DNA of 41,522 nt from Trichomonas tenax (lineage: Eukaryota > Parabasalia > Trichomonadida > Trichomonadidae), in NCBI GenBank assembly GCA_023091735.1, contig JALKBU010000419.1, positions 1-41,522 on the forward strand, given 5' to 3'. The notes beneath the pieces were generated by a model that was given only the letters and a program-made list of their open reading frames with translations, was not told the DNA's origin and ran no database searches. This document shows positions 1 to 8,174 of this stretch, piece by piece. The first letter of the stretch is position 1; each line of letters starts with the position of its first letter. Made by a program: the position numbers and the translations under genes.

Positions 1-78
1 CCAATTAAACCCAGATTTAATTCCACGACCAATTTTCTTAGCAACATCTTTTAGCTTTTTCCAAAATCCCCAAGCCAT
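1..78 (-). CDS. 5' end of a small basic amphipathic protein, cut by the window edge
   Basis: The first 26 codons of an open frame read leftward from an ATG at 78 and run off the window. The N-terminus is MAWGFWKKLKDVAKKIGRG, followed by a Lys/Ser/Gly stretch. It combines Trp and Phe with regularly spaced Lys and Gly, as in a short amphipathic helix. Small proteins with this kind of start occur among the minor virion-like proteins of Maverick/Polinton elements, which are abundant in trichomonad genomes. That link is inference from composition, not recognised homology. It is divergent from the small ORF at 141, with 62 bases between the two starts. It could equally be an unrelated small host protein. 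Confidence 0.35.
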   Translation of the reverse strand, partial: MAWGFWKKLKDVAKKIGRGIKSGFNW

Positions 79-140
79 TTTAATTATAAATAAAATTTGA
101 AATTAATACCATTATTTATGTTTTTTTTATTTTATTTAAA

Positions 141-332
141 ATGAATCCGGCATTTAATACAAGGCTAAATAATAATAACAATTTACAGGGTAATGTTGCA
201 CAATATTTTGAAAATCTAAAATCCCTAGTACAAATTAATGATGGTACTAGAAGTTTTCAATTACATACAGTTGATTGCCATGACCTTGAAAAGGTCTGTG
301 ATTTCTATAATTATTTAATATCAATAAAATGA
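141..332 (+). CDS. small hypothetical protein, 63 aa
   Basis: An ATG-initiated frame of 63 codons, preceded by a T/A-rich stretch. The protein has a run of five Asn near the N-terminus and no transmembrane segment or motif that I recognise. It is divergent from the truncated gene at 1-78, so the two may share one intergenic promoter. In DNA this AT-rich a 63-codon frame can arise by chance; the mixed residue composition argues mildly for coding. No function is assigned. Confidence 0.3.
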   Translation: MNPAFNTRLNNNNNLQGNVAQYFENLKSLVQINDGTRSFQLHTVDCHDLEKVCDFYNYLISIK

Positions 333-397
333 GGAAAACTTATTTGGCCTTGAATTGAGAAATGGAATCAAATTATAGAGTATTATTCAATCATGTG

Positions 398-421
398 GAC
401 TGTTTTTGAAATAAAACAGTC
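398..421. repeat. perfect 9-bp inverted repeat
   Basis: GACTGTTTT (398-406) and AAAACAGTC (413-421) are exact reverse complements around a 6-base loop. The hairpin lies 66 bases after the stop of the 63-aa ORF and 117 bases before the UBL-UBA pseudogene. It could be a 3'-end or mobile-element feature; its role is unknown. Confidence 0.4.
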
Positions 422-519
422 ATTTGGTCATTAGCAAAATGTGTTGTTATGTTATTGTGTCAGTGAAGATGTAACTCTTAATTTTTTAGATGTAATAAAT
501 ATTTCAAAAAAGTGTTATG

Positions 520-528
520 TCACTTTTT
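520..528 (+). promoter_or_regulatory. initiator-like TCACTTTTT before the UBL-UBA pseudogene
   Basis: TCACTTTTT lies 18 bases upstream of the ATG at 538. Trichomonad core promoters are known to use an initiator of the form TCA+1Y(T/A) close to the start codon, and this matches. The same string precedes the intact ARPC1 gene. Its survival suggests that the copy downstream was once transcribed. Confidence 0.4.
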
Positions 529-537
529 ATTTAATTA

Positions 538-1654
538 ATGGAAACAATTGCAAATCTTTTTATAAAATATAGATATCCGCCACGAGAACTTTTGATACGT
601 TTTGTCGATAAAAAACTTAATAATATAGTAATGGATGTTGACCAAAATTACACAATTGATAATATTAAAAATTATATCGATAGAAAAACACCATTTCCTA
701 AGGAATTTATAACAATTTCATGTAATGGAGAAGTAGTTGATGATGATTATGCTATTAAACCACACGACTGGACAAAAAATGGAAATGTCAAACATTTCCA
801 TCAATTTATGAATAGGTTTATTCGGAAAATCCAGCTGATATAGATTCACCGAAACTAGATTTTCTGACTAACATGGGTTATTCTTCGAAATTAGTAACAT
901 TTGCTCAAACTTCTACGAAAAATGATTTAGACAAAGCTCTTTCAATTTTGCAATCGCTGCCAAGCAAAATTTAGAATGATGCATCATCAAGTGATATTGA
1001 GATCGATGAAAATGGAGAAACCCCTGATTTAATTCTATTAGAAGATCAAAAATCATCAAACAATGGAATAATTTCCCATAATGCAGAAAAGATAAATGAA
1101 GCAACGACAGAATTACCTAAAGAAGCAATTATTGTTGATGATAGCAAACATAAAGCAAATGATGATTCTATTATAGCTAAGAACAAAAGAGAAATGGAAA
1201 AGATATTTCAATCATTTCATGTTGTTACAGATGAAGATCTTTTAATGAACTTTATGTTATTTATCTAATGCGAAAGAATAATCAAGCTCTGTTGCGCTCC
1301 AAAGAAACTTCAAAAACACAAGCAAAAGTAAAGTCTGAAGAAACTAGCATAAAGCCAGCAAAAGTAGAAACAACTGACCTTAAGAAATCGCCAACAACAA
1401 AAACATCTGAAAATAAAAAATAAAGAAAATCAACGAAAAATATTTTACAGAACATCGCTAAAACAGAATCTAAGAGCGAAAGCAAATCAAATGCACCGAG
1501 CATTGATGATTTAATACAACAAATGAGAGAATACGTAGTTTCAGAAGCACATGCAAAAGAATTTCTTCAAAAAGCTAACGATGTTCCATTGAAAGCTGCA
1601 AAAATGTTTATCAAATATATTTCAAGCTGGAATCCTGATATGTTCGCTGACTGA
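538..1654 (+). pseudogene. decayed paralog of the UBL-UBA gene at 11.3-13.0 kb
   Basis: The first 101 codons are open. They contain a ubiquitin-like segment with FVDKK, a TI..IK..I helix, then ITISCNGEVVDDD, a typical ubiquitin-superfold ending. Near 815-825 the frame shifts. The next frame gives DFLTNMGYSSKLV and KALSIL, a UBA domain matching DYLINLGFSKLLV and KALSIL in the intact paralog. Stops follow near 973 and 1266, then another shift. The C-terminal segment IDDLIQQMREYV through KEFLQKAND matches LDLIQKVREIII through KHVLKKAND. At least two frameshifts and several stops make it a pseudogene. It lies in the opposite orientation to the parent-like gene, about 10 kb away, so it is an old dispersed duplication. 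The order of all three conserved blocks is kept. Confidence 0.82.
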
Positions 1655-1699
1655 TTTATAACCGAAAAAAAGCACTCGATTTTAACCGTGATCATTCAA

Positions 1700-2645
1700 A
1701 TGATATTTTATGGCAATCTTGATTATTTCCGTCGTGGACCTGTAGCATTCCTTGGTTCTTTCAGATGCCCTCTATTTTGGGATCCTATGTATTATAATGA
1801 TAGTTCAGTGCTCAAAGTTCATGCCTTTATAAATTTAATTATTGATTTGTCTTTTTTGTTCATGATATTTAAAACTATGCGAAAGATAAAAATATCGACT
1901 AGAATGCGTAATAGTTTTTCTCTGTTCTTTTGTGTATCAAAAGTTTTTTCGAACACAATTTGGATCTTATTATATTTTACAGCACTTTTCGAATTTGCAC
2001 TTTATGATTCAATTGTCGCCACAATTTATCAAATTCCTTTATATATGAATGCAATAGCTAGTTTATGCTTTTTTATTCAGGTAACTCAAATTCTAATGTA
2101 TTTTGAAATCCCTGGAGCAAAAATTATTTGTTATTTCACAAAATTTATTTATTGCATTTGTTTCACATTTTTGATTATATTGTTTATCCATTTATTCGTA
2201 AAACTGCACCCAAAGCTAGTGGAAGACCTTTATGAAACCAAATAATTTGTTGCTCAATTTCACAAAATACTTTATTATATTTTATTATGTTTAGACATTG
2301 TACTTCTTTTGCATTTAGCTGTTTTTTCGGAGGCAAAAGAATATTTTCCACCCAAATATATTTAAAACCAATGAAAATTAGTATTTTTGCACTATGTTTT
2401 GCTGTAATCTTAGAGAGTATTTTAGACGCAATAACTGGAATTCTATCGTTCACAATATCAGATAAAAATAGAACAATGTGGTTTGACAAATATAGAAATA
2501 TTTTGGAATTTTTTATGAGCACTCCGTTGATTGCGTGATTTTATCCATTATTTCAATACTATCTCATCCACAGTATAAAACTAACGAACCAGATGGATTA
2601 TCAACTCTTGATGATATCTTAAATGAAACATTCATGCTTGCTTAA
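1700..2645 (+). pseudogene. decayed multi-pass membrane protein gene
   Basis: The first open segment reads to 2245; I take the ATG at 1700, because an upstream GTG at 1688 is unlikely in a eukaryote. It has four hydrophobic segments, for example around INLIIDLSFLFMIF and FIYCICFTFLIILFIHLF. A second segment in another frame (2287-2538) has a fifth (FALCFAVILESILDAI). A third frame (from about 2536 to the TAA at 2645) adds ILSIISIL and a polar tail. Together they look like one protein with six or seven membrane spans broken by two frameshifts. The family is not recognised; a receptor-like or transporter-like origin is possible. It begins 45 bases after the UBL-UBA pseudogene. Confidence 0.5.
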
Positions 2646-2937
2646 ATTTTTTTTATGATGCAAAAGTATTAAAAATCAACAGGTATTGATATTTAAGTAA
2701 TAGGGATAAACATTAATATCAAGCGAAATGTTCCAAATGTTATCATTATTTAATATATTAATGATGTACTTTTGGTTATTGTAATTAAATATATGATTCA
2801 ATTCTTATTACTGTGTCATTTTGACATGTAATGTGTCGACTTCTGACATATAAAGTCAATAGGTTTTTAGAAAAAAAGGATCAGTTGATTAATTTATGTA
2901 AAATGTTTAGAAAATTAAAATGTGCAACGTACCCGAA
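2646..2937. other. short intergenic stretch
   Basis: About 290 AT-rich bases separate the membrane-protein relic (+) from the ribophorin-like gene (-), so it carries the 3' ends of both. I see no gene or repeat in it. Confidence 0.5.
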
Positions 2938-3717
2938 TTACTCAGTCTTTGTCTTCTCCTCAACAGGCTTATCCTTAGCCGCCATCTTAGCACGGCCAAT
3001 AAGGGCTAAGCGGAGGAGGAATAATAAGGCTGGGAATATAACGCATAACTGTTTGAGCATTTCTTCGAAGTGAATTGACTTCCAGAAGATGATGAAATAG
3101 TATAAGAATGCGCCGAAAGCAGCAACAAATGTGATAGAGAATATCGCATCGAAGAAGCTTCTTGGGAAGTAACCACAATTGCAGCCGTTGATGAGAAGGA
3201 GAAGTAATAATATTGCAATTGGAGCGAAAGAAACCAATTCGAAAACAGAAACGAGGAATTTACCTGGCTGAGCGTGTGGCTTCTGGAAGTCCCACTCAAC
3301 GTCTGTAAAGTTGTCGATAACTTCGCCATTTGCTATGAAATCGATTTTTGCTATTTCTTGCATAATTGGCTTTTCACCTTCGTATGAAATTGATACTTTG
3401 AGAGAATAAACGCCTGAATGCTTGTAGAGGCCAGATAAAATGCGTGGGTTAAGTTTTGCAACGTAATTAACCTTTGGTGATAAAGCATCGGCTACTGAAT
3501 ATGTGCCTTGTTCGAGGACCCAGAAAGCGTTCTTTGCATCAATCTTTGGTCCTTCGATTTTTGCGAGAACTGTTTGATTTTCTGTCATATTGAACTTAGC
3601 GACTTCATTTCCCTTTGTTTGAAAGGTCATAATCTCTGCATCGTCTTCGTACTTCGTAAAAATAATTTTAGTTATTTCAGCAGAACGGACAAATGCGGCC
3701 AAGCTGAATGCGAGCAT
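2938..3717 (-). CDS. ribophorin II/Swp1-like oligosaccharyltransferase subunit
   Basis: A 259-aa protein with a short cleavable-looking signal peptide (residues 1-13, ending VRSA) and a lumenal beta-rich region with N-glycosylation sequons (NMT, NQT, NFT). Three transmembrane segments near residues 155-176, 188-211 and 222-242 precede a Lys-rich cytosolic tail. The transition from a W.F.KP motif into three closely spaced spans matches the C-terminal part of ribophorin II and yeast Swp1. That subunit belongs to the ER oligosaccharyltransferase that N-glycosylates nascent proteins. Yeast Swp1 has about the same length; animal ribophorin II is more than twice as long. The ATG at 3717 starts exactly at the signal peptide. 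Third positions are rich in C and G compared with neighbours, suggesting high expression. Another three-span ER protein with a lumenal domain is the main alternative. Confidence 0.68.
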   Translation of the reverse strand: MLAFSLAAFVRSAEITKIIFTKYEDDAEIMTFQTKGNEVAKFNMTENQTVLAKIEGPKIDAKNAFWVLEQGTYSVADALSPKVNYVAKLNPRILSGLYKHSGVYSLKVSISYEGEKPIMQEIAKIDFIANGEVIDNFTDVEWDFQKPHAQPGKFLVSVFELVSFAPIAILLLLLLINGCNCGYFPRSFFDAIFSITFVAAFGAFLYYFIIFWKSIHFEEMLKQLCVIFPALLFLLRLALIGRAKMAAKDKPVEEKTKTE

Positions 3718-4403
3718 CTGTTTGTCACTTTTTAGTTTGACGAAACTTCATTTTTCAATCAATCTTATTTCGTTTTGGAGCAAATTGATGATTGTATGAT
3801 CATTACTGTGTCCACTGTAACCTACTATATAAGTTAGGAATGCTATAGGCTTTTATTGTTATTTTTCTTATTATATATTTTGTCTAAACCATCCAATTTA
3901 TCAACATCTATATTTAAACTCAGCAATTTAATATAAAACTTACATAGTTGAAAGAATAAACACTATTTTGGCATTTAACTTTGATATATTTAGACTTGAT
4001 GACTGTTAATACATATAGCATCTATATAGATAAGATCAAATTTTCCTAATTTAGAGAAATGATATGTTTATAAATGACAAACTTCGATTTTTAAGAATAT
4101 AAATTTGGAAATTAGAACACATATTGAATATTTTTCTTTATTTTTTATATAATTCTAGAATAATTACAAAATATAGTATAGGGGCTTATTTATTTTGAGC
4201 ATTTATTGCTTTATAGATTTGAATTTACAAAAACTTAATATCATAATATAAATTTTTTTATGATAAATTGTGTAATTTCGATTTTTAAAATTTGATTTAG
4301 CAATTTTTATAGCTGCTATAGTAATTGGAGTAAGAAAAAACTGAAATGAGAAAAATGATTTTTTGTGAAGTTTACAAAATTTAAACTCAATAACGGCGAC
4401 GCG
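3718..4403. other. divergent intergenic region
   Basis: About 690 very AT-rich bases separate the ribophorin-like gene (-) from the 459-aa gene (+) and must carry both promoters. Next to the ribophorin start there is TGTCACTTTTT on the + strand (3723-3733), which points away from that gene. No ORF in the stretch looks coding. Confidence 0.5.
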
Positions 4404-5783
4404 ATGTTTGTTGACGACGACGGGCAGAGATCGACGTTTGAGCAAAGTAGTGAGAAAGGATCATCCGCGCTTCATAATATCTTACTCGAGCAGCGCGAAA
4501 AACTGTTGAGAAACGCGCATAGAAAGAAAAGACAACTTCGGCAAATATGGTTTAGGTTCTACTTCGTTATGAGAAAAGCACACGTGATGGAACAACAGAA
4601 GAAATACGATTCCACTAAAAATCGCAAAATAGATCACATTTGTGATAACGCAGGTCGTTATTGTTCAGATCTTTTAGGTCTTGACCAGATTATAGCAAAA
4701 ATCGGCAATGATTCGAAGAAATTCATTGCTCCTTTAGTCAATGCGGAAGCAAAACAAGTAAAAGCGCCAAGTCAGAAAGAAATCGAACAATCTGCTGCAG
4801 ATGTTTATTCTTATCGCTTTGATTTCTCACAAGCATTAAGCAACATCACTAATTCTGTCGATCAGAGAATTTCAAACATTATAAATTTCGAATTAATTAC
4901 AGCTAAATCTGAAACATCGAATGTACCTGTAAATAACATTGCTGCTGAAGCAGTAAAGAACTTAAAGATACAAACAGCGCCATTGGTAGCGAAAGAAGTC
5001 ATAAAACCCCTTAAACAATTTTCTCAAGATATGTTTATCTTCACAACGCTTTCAAGCTACGAAGCTATTGCCGATGGAGCTGCTTCTCTCGCTCTTGATG
5101 ACTTCGATTTTACAGGAAAGGCTTTAGCTCCAATGCAAAATACCGTTATACCAAGATTAAGGCCTTTCTTGCGTCTTGCTTTCCCAAGATGGGATAATGA
5201 AGTCGAATTGGCGATAGACAGAGATATTACCATTGGCTCTGATACAATGGCTTCAATCAACGATACATACAGCGAAACAATCTTTACAAATGAATCAATT
5301 TACGGAGCTGAGGCCAAGGAAGTGCTTGGAGAGACTCAGCCACTTATTGAAGAACTTGTTGAAGCATTATTCCCAATGATGCTTGAAGATGAAATATACA
5401 AACAAATTGCACTTAAGGATCCATTTGATGATATGTTGGAGCCTCCTGCAGAGTTGATTGCTCGTGATCTTAATCAAGATATCGAAGATTCAATGTCTTT
5501 CATCGATGAAGCCATCCATGATAGTCTCGTTAAGTTCTGTGGTCAGAAGATTGGTGTCAATGCTGTTATTGATAAGGTTTCTAATTTCCAGAAAGATTTC
5601 TTGAAGCAAATGTTAGCGAAAAGAGTCACAGAAGCTACATTCCATCATTTCTCTGTCGTTACACCCTATCTCAAAGGCGCTGCAGATGCTAAACGCCACA
5701 AGATCGAAGGATATGATTATTCTTCATTAACAAGAAAGTGGAAGGAACAAATGATGAACAGCATTCGTGCGTTCTTGGATTAG
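4404..5783 (+). CDS. unrecognised 459-aa soluble protein
   Basis: The frame is open from a GTG at 4365, but the first ATG is at 4404 (MFVDDDGQRS), which I take as the start. The N-terminal 70 residues are strongly basic and probably helical (HRKKRQLRQIWFRFYFVMRK). The rest is acidic to neutral with many Ala/Glu-rich helices and no transmembrane segment. The C-terminus ends in a basic helix (KWKEQMMNSIRAFLD). I do not recognise a domain. The long intact frame and regular codon use make it a real gene. Helical content suggests a structural or scaffold protein, but no function can be assigned. It has no obvious link to either neighbour. Confidence 0.8.
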   Translation: MFVDDDGQRSTFEQSSEKGSSALHNILLEQREKLLRNAHRKKRQLRQIWFRFYFVMRKAHVMEQQKKYDSTKNRKIDHICDNAGRYCSDLLGLDQIIAKIGNDSKKFIAPLVNAEAKQVKAPSQKEIEQSAADVYSYRFDFSQALSNITNSVDQRISNIINFELITAKSETSNVPVNNIAAEAVKNLKIQTAPLVAKEVIKPLKQFSQDMFIFTTLSSYEAIADGAASLALDDFDFTGKALAPMQNTVIPRLRPFLRLAFPRWDNEVELAIDRDITIGSDTMASINDTYSETIFTNESIYGAEAKEVLGETQPLIEELVEALFPMMLEDEIYKQIALKDPFDDMLEPPAELIARDLNQDIEDSMSFIDEAIHDSLVKFCGQKIGVNAVIDKVSNFQKDFLKQMLAKRVTEATFHHFSVVTPYLKGAADAKRHKIEGYDYSSLTRKWKEQMMNSIRAFLD

Positions 5784-6874
5784 TCCTATTATTTTATGTT
5801 GTTTTTAATATATATTTTAAAATAATACAATTATTGTGTTTTTAACAGCCGTACCTCGTTTTATGCATTCTAATATACGCACAATCATCTTCTTGAGAGG
5901 GTTTTGGTGAAATAGTGAATATTGACTTTGAATCAATTTTTTTTCGTGAATTTTCGCATGCAATCAATTTTAAATGCATGGTTCATTCCTCTGGTTGGAA
6001 AAATGGTGTATTTGACACCTCAAACATTCATTGTTCTTTGATAATCGCACATTTTATTATCAATAATTGTCCAGACAATCCTATAACAGTCCTTAACAAA
6101 AAATCGGAGTTTGAGAGGATTACTATTGTCCAGCCAATCCTGAACCAGCTCCTTTTAAAAAATCGGAGTTTGAGAGGTCAACTATTGTCCGGCTAATTGT
6201 GGTTTGACTTTGCTGATCTTGGATCGAATTAAGAAAAAAAATCAGAATTTGAGAGTGTAAATTTGAATGAAATGATGCGCTGTCAAGAAACGAATAGCCT
6301 AAAGAGAACAAGCCTTTGTGCATGGAATGGAGCCTTTGGGTATAATACCTATAGGAAGCTAAAAATTGAATGCTAATTCATTCTCATAGATGTAGTGACA
6401 AACGTTTTTATAGAATCAGTTAAGAACTTGATAATGATTTTTGTTAAAACTTATATAAGTCATACTATTATAAATTTTGCTTTCTAGAATTGATGTTAAT
6501 ATTCGTGTTACTTCAAATCCAAGAAATTCACAAATAATGAATGATGATATCATGTTTCTTTTTCGTCATAAATATATTATTTATATCAATAGGCGAAACA
6601 TAATATCAGAGCCAATTTAACACAGGATTACTAGATACCTAGAAAATAAAGAATGCTAGAATTTTGATATGAAAAATTAATGATTTACATGACAGTCAAA
6701 ACAATGTGAATTCACACTGTCAATTTTTACGATAAAATGATCGAATTTGAGAAGTCTACGATTGTCCTGCTATTCATGATCTGGTGCCGCAAAGCCCAAT
6801 TTTGAGATATATCGCGTCTGATTTTGCGTTCGCAATCGGAAATTGTGTTGAGCATAAAAATTTCTATGGAGACT
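5784..6874. other. intergenic region with direct repeats
   Basis: About 1.1 kb without a convincing gene. The first part holds an approximately 59-base direct repeat (listed separately), with a further diverged unit at about 6733-6768. The rest is AT-rich non-coding sequence. Confidence 0.55.
6062..6254 (+). repeat. degenerate ~59-base tandem repeat with ATCGGAGTTTGAGAG core
   Basis: The core AAAAAATCGGAGTTTGAGAG occurs at 6098 and 6157, 59 bases apart. A diverged third core (ATCAGAATTTGAGAG) lies at about 6240. Between cores is a second conserved block, ATTGTCCAGCCAATCC or a variant, at about 6066, 6124 and 6183. One more diverged pair (ATCGAATTTGAGAAG, then ATTGTCC) lies at 6740-6768. A reverse-strand relative (CTCTCAAATTTGG) is at about 13737. 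The unit may be a small satellite or a regulatory repeat; no coding is apparent. Confidence 0.6.
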
Positions 6875-6880
6875 TCATTT
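6875..6880 (+). promoter_or_regulatory. initiator TCATTT of the quinone reductase gene
   Basis: TCATTT lies 12 bases before the ATG at 6887 and fits the trichomonad initiator TCA+1Y(T/A). If transcription starts at its A, the in-frame ATG at 6866 and the TTG at 6824 are upstream of the mRNA, which fixes the start at 6887. Confidence 0.55.
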
Positions 6881-6886
6881 AACTCG

Positions 6887-7570
6887 ATGAGGGTTCTCAT
6901 TCTTATCGCGCACGCAGACAACTCGCACCAGGCAACAGCCTTCCGTCTCGCTAAGGCGGCCAAGGAGGCTTTACTCGAAGCACACCACGAAGTTCGCGAA
7001 GTTATTCTTCACGAGGCTGGTTTCGACACAGTTTTGACTGAGAGAGATTTCAAGGTCAAGAAGACAGAGAACTTCAACTACCTCGAAAACATGAAGGACA
7101 ACAATCTCGCAGATGTTATCTACGAACAAGCAGAGAACGTCAAATGGTGCACAAACATCCTCGTTTTTGGCCCAATGTGGTACTTTAGATTCCCGGCTTG
7201 CTTCGCTGCTTGGATCGAGAGAGTTTTGATTTCCGCTCCATGTGAAGGCAAGAAGGTCTCCATGGTTATCTCCAACGAAGCCGATGAGGAGTACTACTCA
7301 AAGAAGGGTGTTGGATCAATTGAACAGCTCCTCCACTCCGAATACGTTGCTTTCAAATACAACAAGTTCACAGTCACAAGGCCACTCGGCTACTACAACG
7401 CTGGCATGGGCAAGATCCCAGATCCAGAGAAGGAGAGAGTTTGGGTTGAGAAGTTCAAGAAGGCTGTTGTCCAGCTCGACAACTGGCAGATGTGGGGCAC
7501 AAACGATAATGAGCCACCGCTCAGCCCAGAAACAATCGTTCAGGCTCCTGAGCCAAAGAAGGATCTTTAA
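6887..7570 (+). CDS. flavodoxin-fold NAD(P)H:quinone reductase-like protein
   Basis: A 227-aa protein starting MRVLILIAHADNS, the first beta strand and phosphate loop of the flavodoxin-like fold. Residues 91-114 (ILVFGPMWYFRFPACFAAWIERV, shown here split as ILVFGPMWYFRFP then ACFAAWIERV) match the FMN-contact loop and following helix of the NQO1/MdaB family. A later YYNAG motif near 169 fits the second cofactor/substrate region. Family members use NAD(P)H and FMN to reduce quinones by two electrons, protecting against quinone or oxygen stress, and are cytosolic. The ATG at 6887 is chosen because an initiator lies directly upstream and the fold begins there. Codon use is rich in C/G-ending codons, as in ARPC1, suggesting high expression. 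The TAA is followed by A, giving the TAAA that in trichomonads can double as a polyadenylation signal. The exact electron acceptor cannot be told. Confidence 0.85.
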   Translation: MRVLILIAHADNSHQATAFRLAKAAKEALLEAHHEVREVILHEAGFDTVLTERDFKVKKTENFNYLENMKDNNLADVIYEQAENVKWCTNILVFGPMWYFRFPACFAAWIERVLISAPCEGKKVSMVISNEADEEYYSKKGVGSIEQLLHSEYVAFKYNKFTVTRPLGYYNAGMGKIPDPEKERVWVEKFKKAVVQLDNWQMWGTNDNEPPLSPETIVQAPEPKKDL

Positions 7571-8161
7571 AATTTTTATTGATTTTTTTTAATCCTTCAT
7601 TTTTTCGTATAGATCTATGTTTAAGCTTTGGTGATCTAGAAAGTTAGATTGACAGATTCTTAAAACTTTGATATCCAGCTTCAATAAATTTCATAATCAA
7701 AACAAGTATTTGGTAGCAAACATAAAAAGAAAAACATTGAAAAGTTTGGCATGAGCATATGGTTAGTTAGAAATAGTAAGTTTTCAGAATAATATTTTGA
7801 GATATTCGAGTTATTATTCTAATATAGTTTTTCATTGTGCTTTCTCTTATATAATTATTTAAAATCAGAAGTGTAATATAAGTTTAACTTAAAATGCATC
7901 TGTTGTGAATCAGATATATCTTGATTGAAATTAAATCATGTTGTTCAAGAATTTTAATAGAAGGAATATATTATAATCGAAACGGATTATATAACCATGA
8001 TAGTAGTATTCTCAGATGATGATTATATTGATGAGATTTTTGGCAAAATTTACTGATTTTGGAATAAATCGGATTTACAGATTATGCAATATCTAAATAT
8101 CAACATATTTATGATTTTTAATTTTTGAATCGAAAACGATTATTTTGAAAATCTTTCAAAT
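7571..8161. other. intergenic stretch, nothing recognised
   Basis: About 590 AT-rich bases between the quinone reductase and LTN1 genes, both on the + strand. It holds the 3' end of the first and the promoter of the second. No ORF, repeat or RNA gene was recognised. Confidence 0.5.
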
Positions 8162-8170
8162 TCATCCTTT
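8162..8170 (+). promoter_or_regulatory. initiator-like TCATCCTTT of LTN1
   Basis: TCATCCTTT lies 13 bases before the ATG at 8175 and resembles the trichomonad TCA+1Y initiator, though the third downstream base differs from the strict consensus. Confidence 0.35.
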
Positions 8171-8174
8171 GTGA

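Noticed and set aside
1282..1503. 73-aa frame on the minus strand
   Set aside because: It is antisense to the Lys-rich linker of the UBL-UBA pseudogene; its Phe/Leu/Ser richness is the mirror of that composition.
2184..2522. 112-aa minus-strand frame
   Set aside because: It overlaps the membrane-protein relic, whose hydrophobic spans are on the plus strand; the minus reading has no motif.
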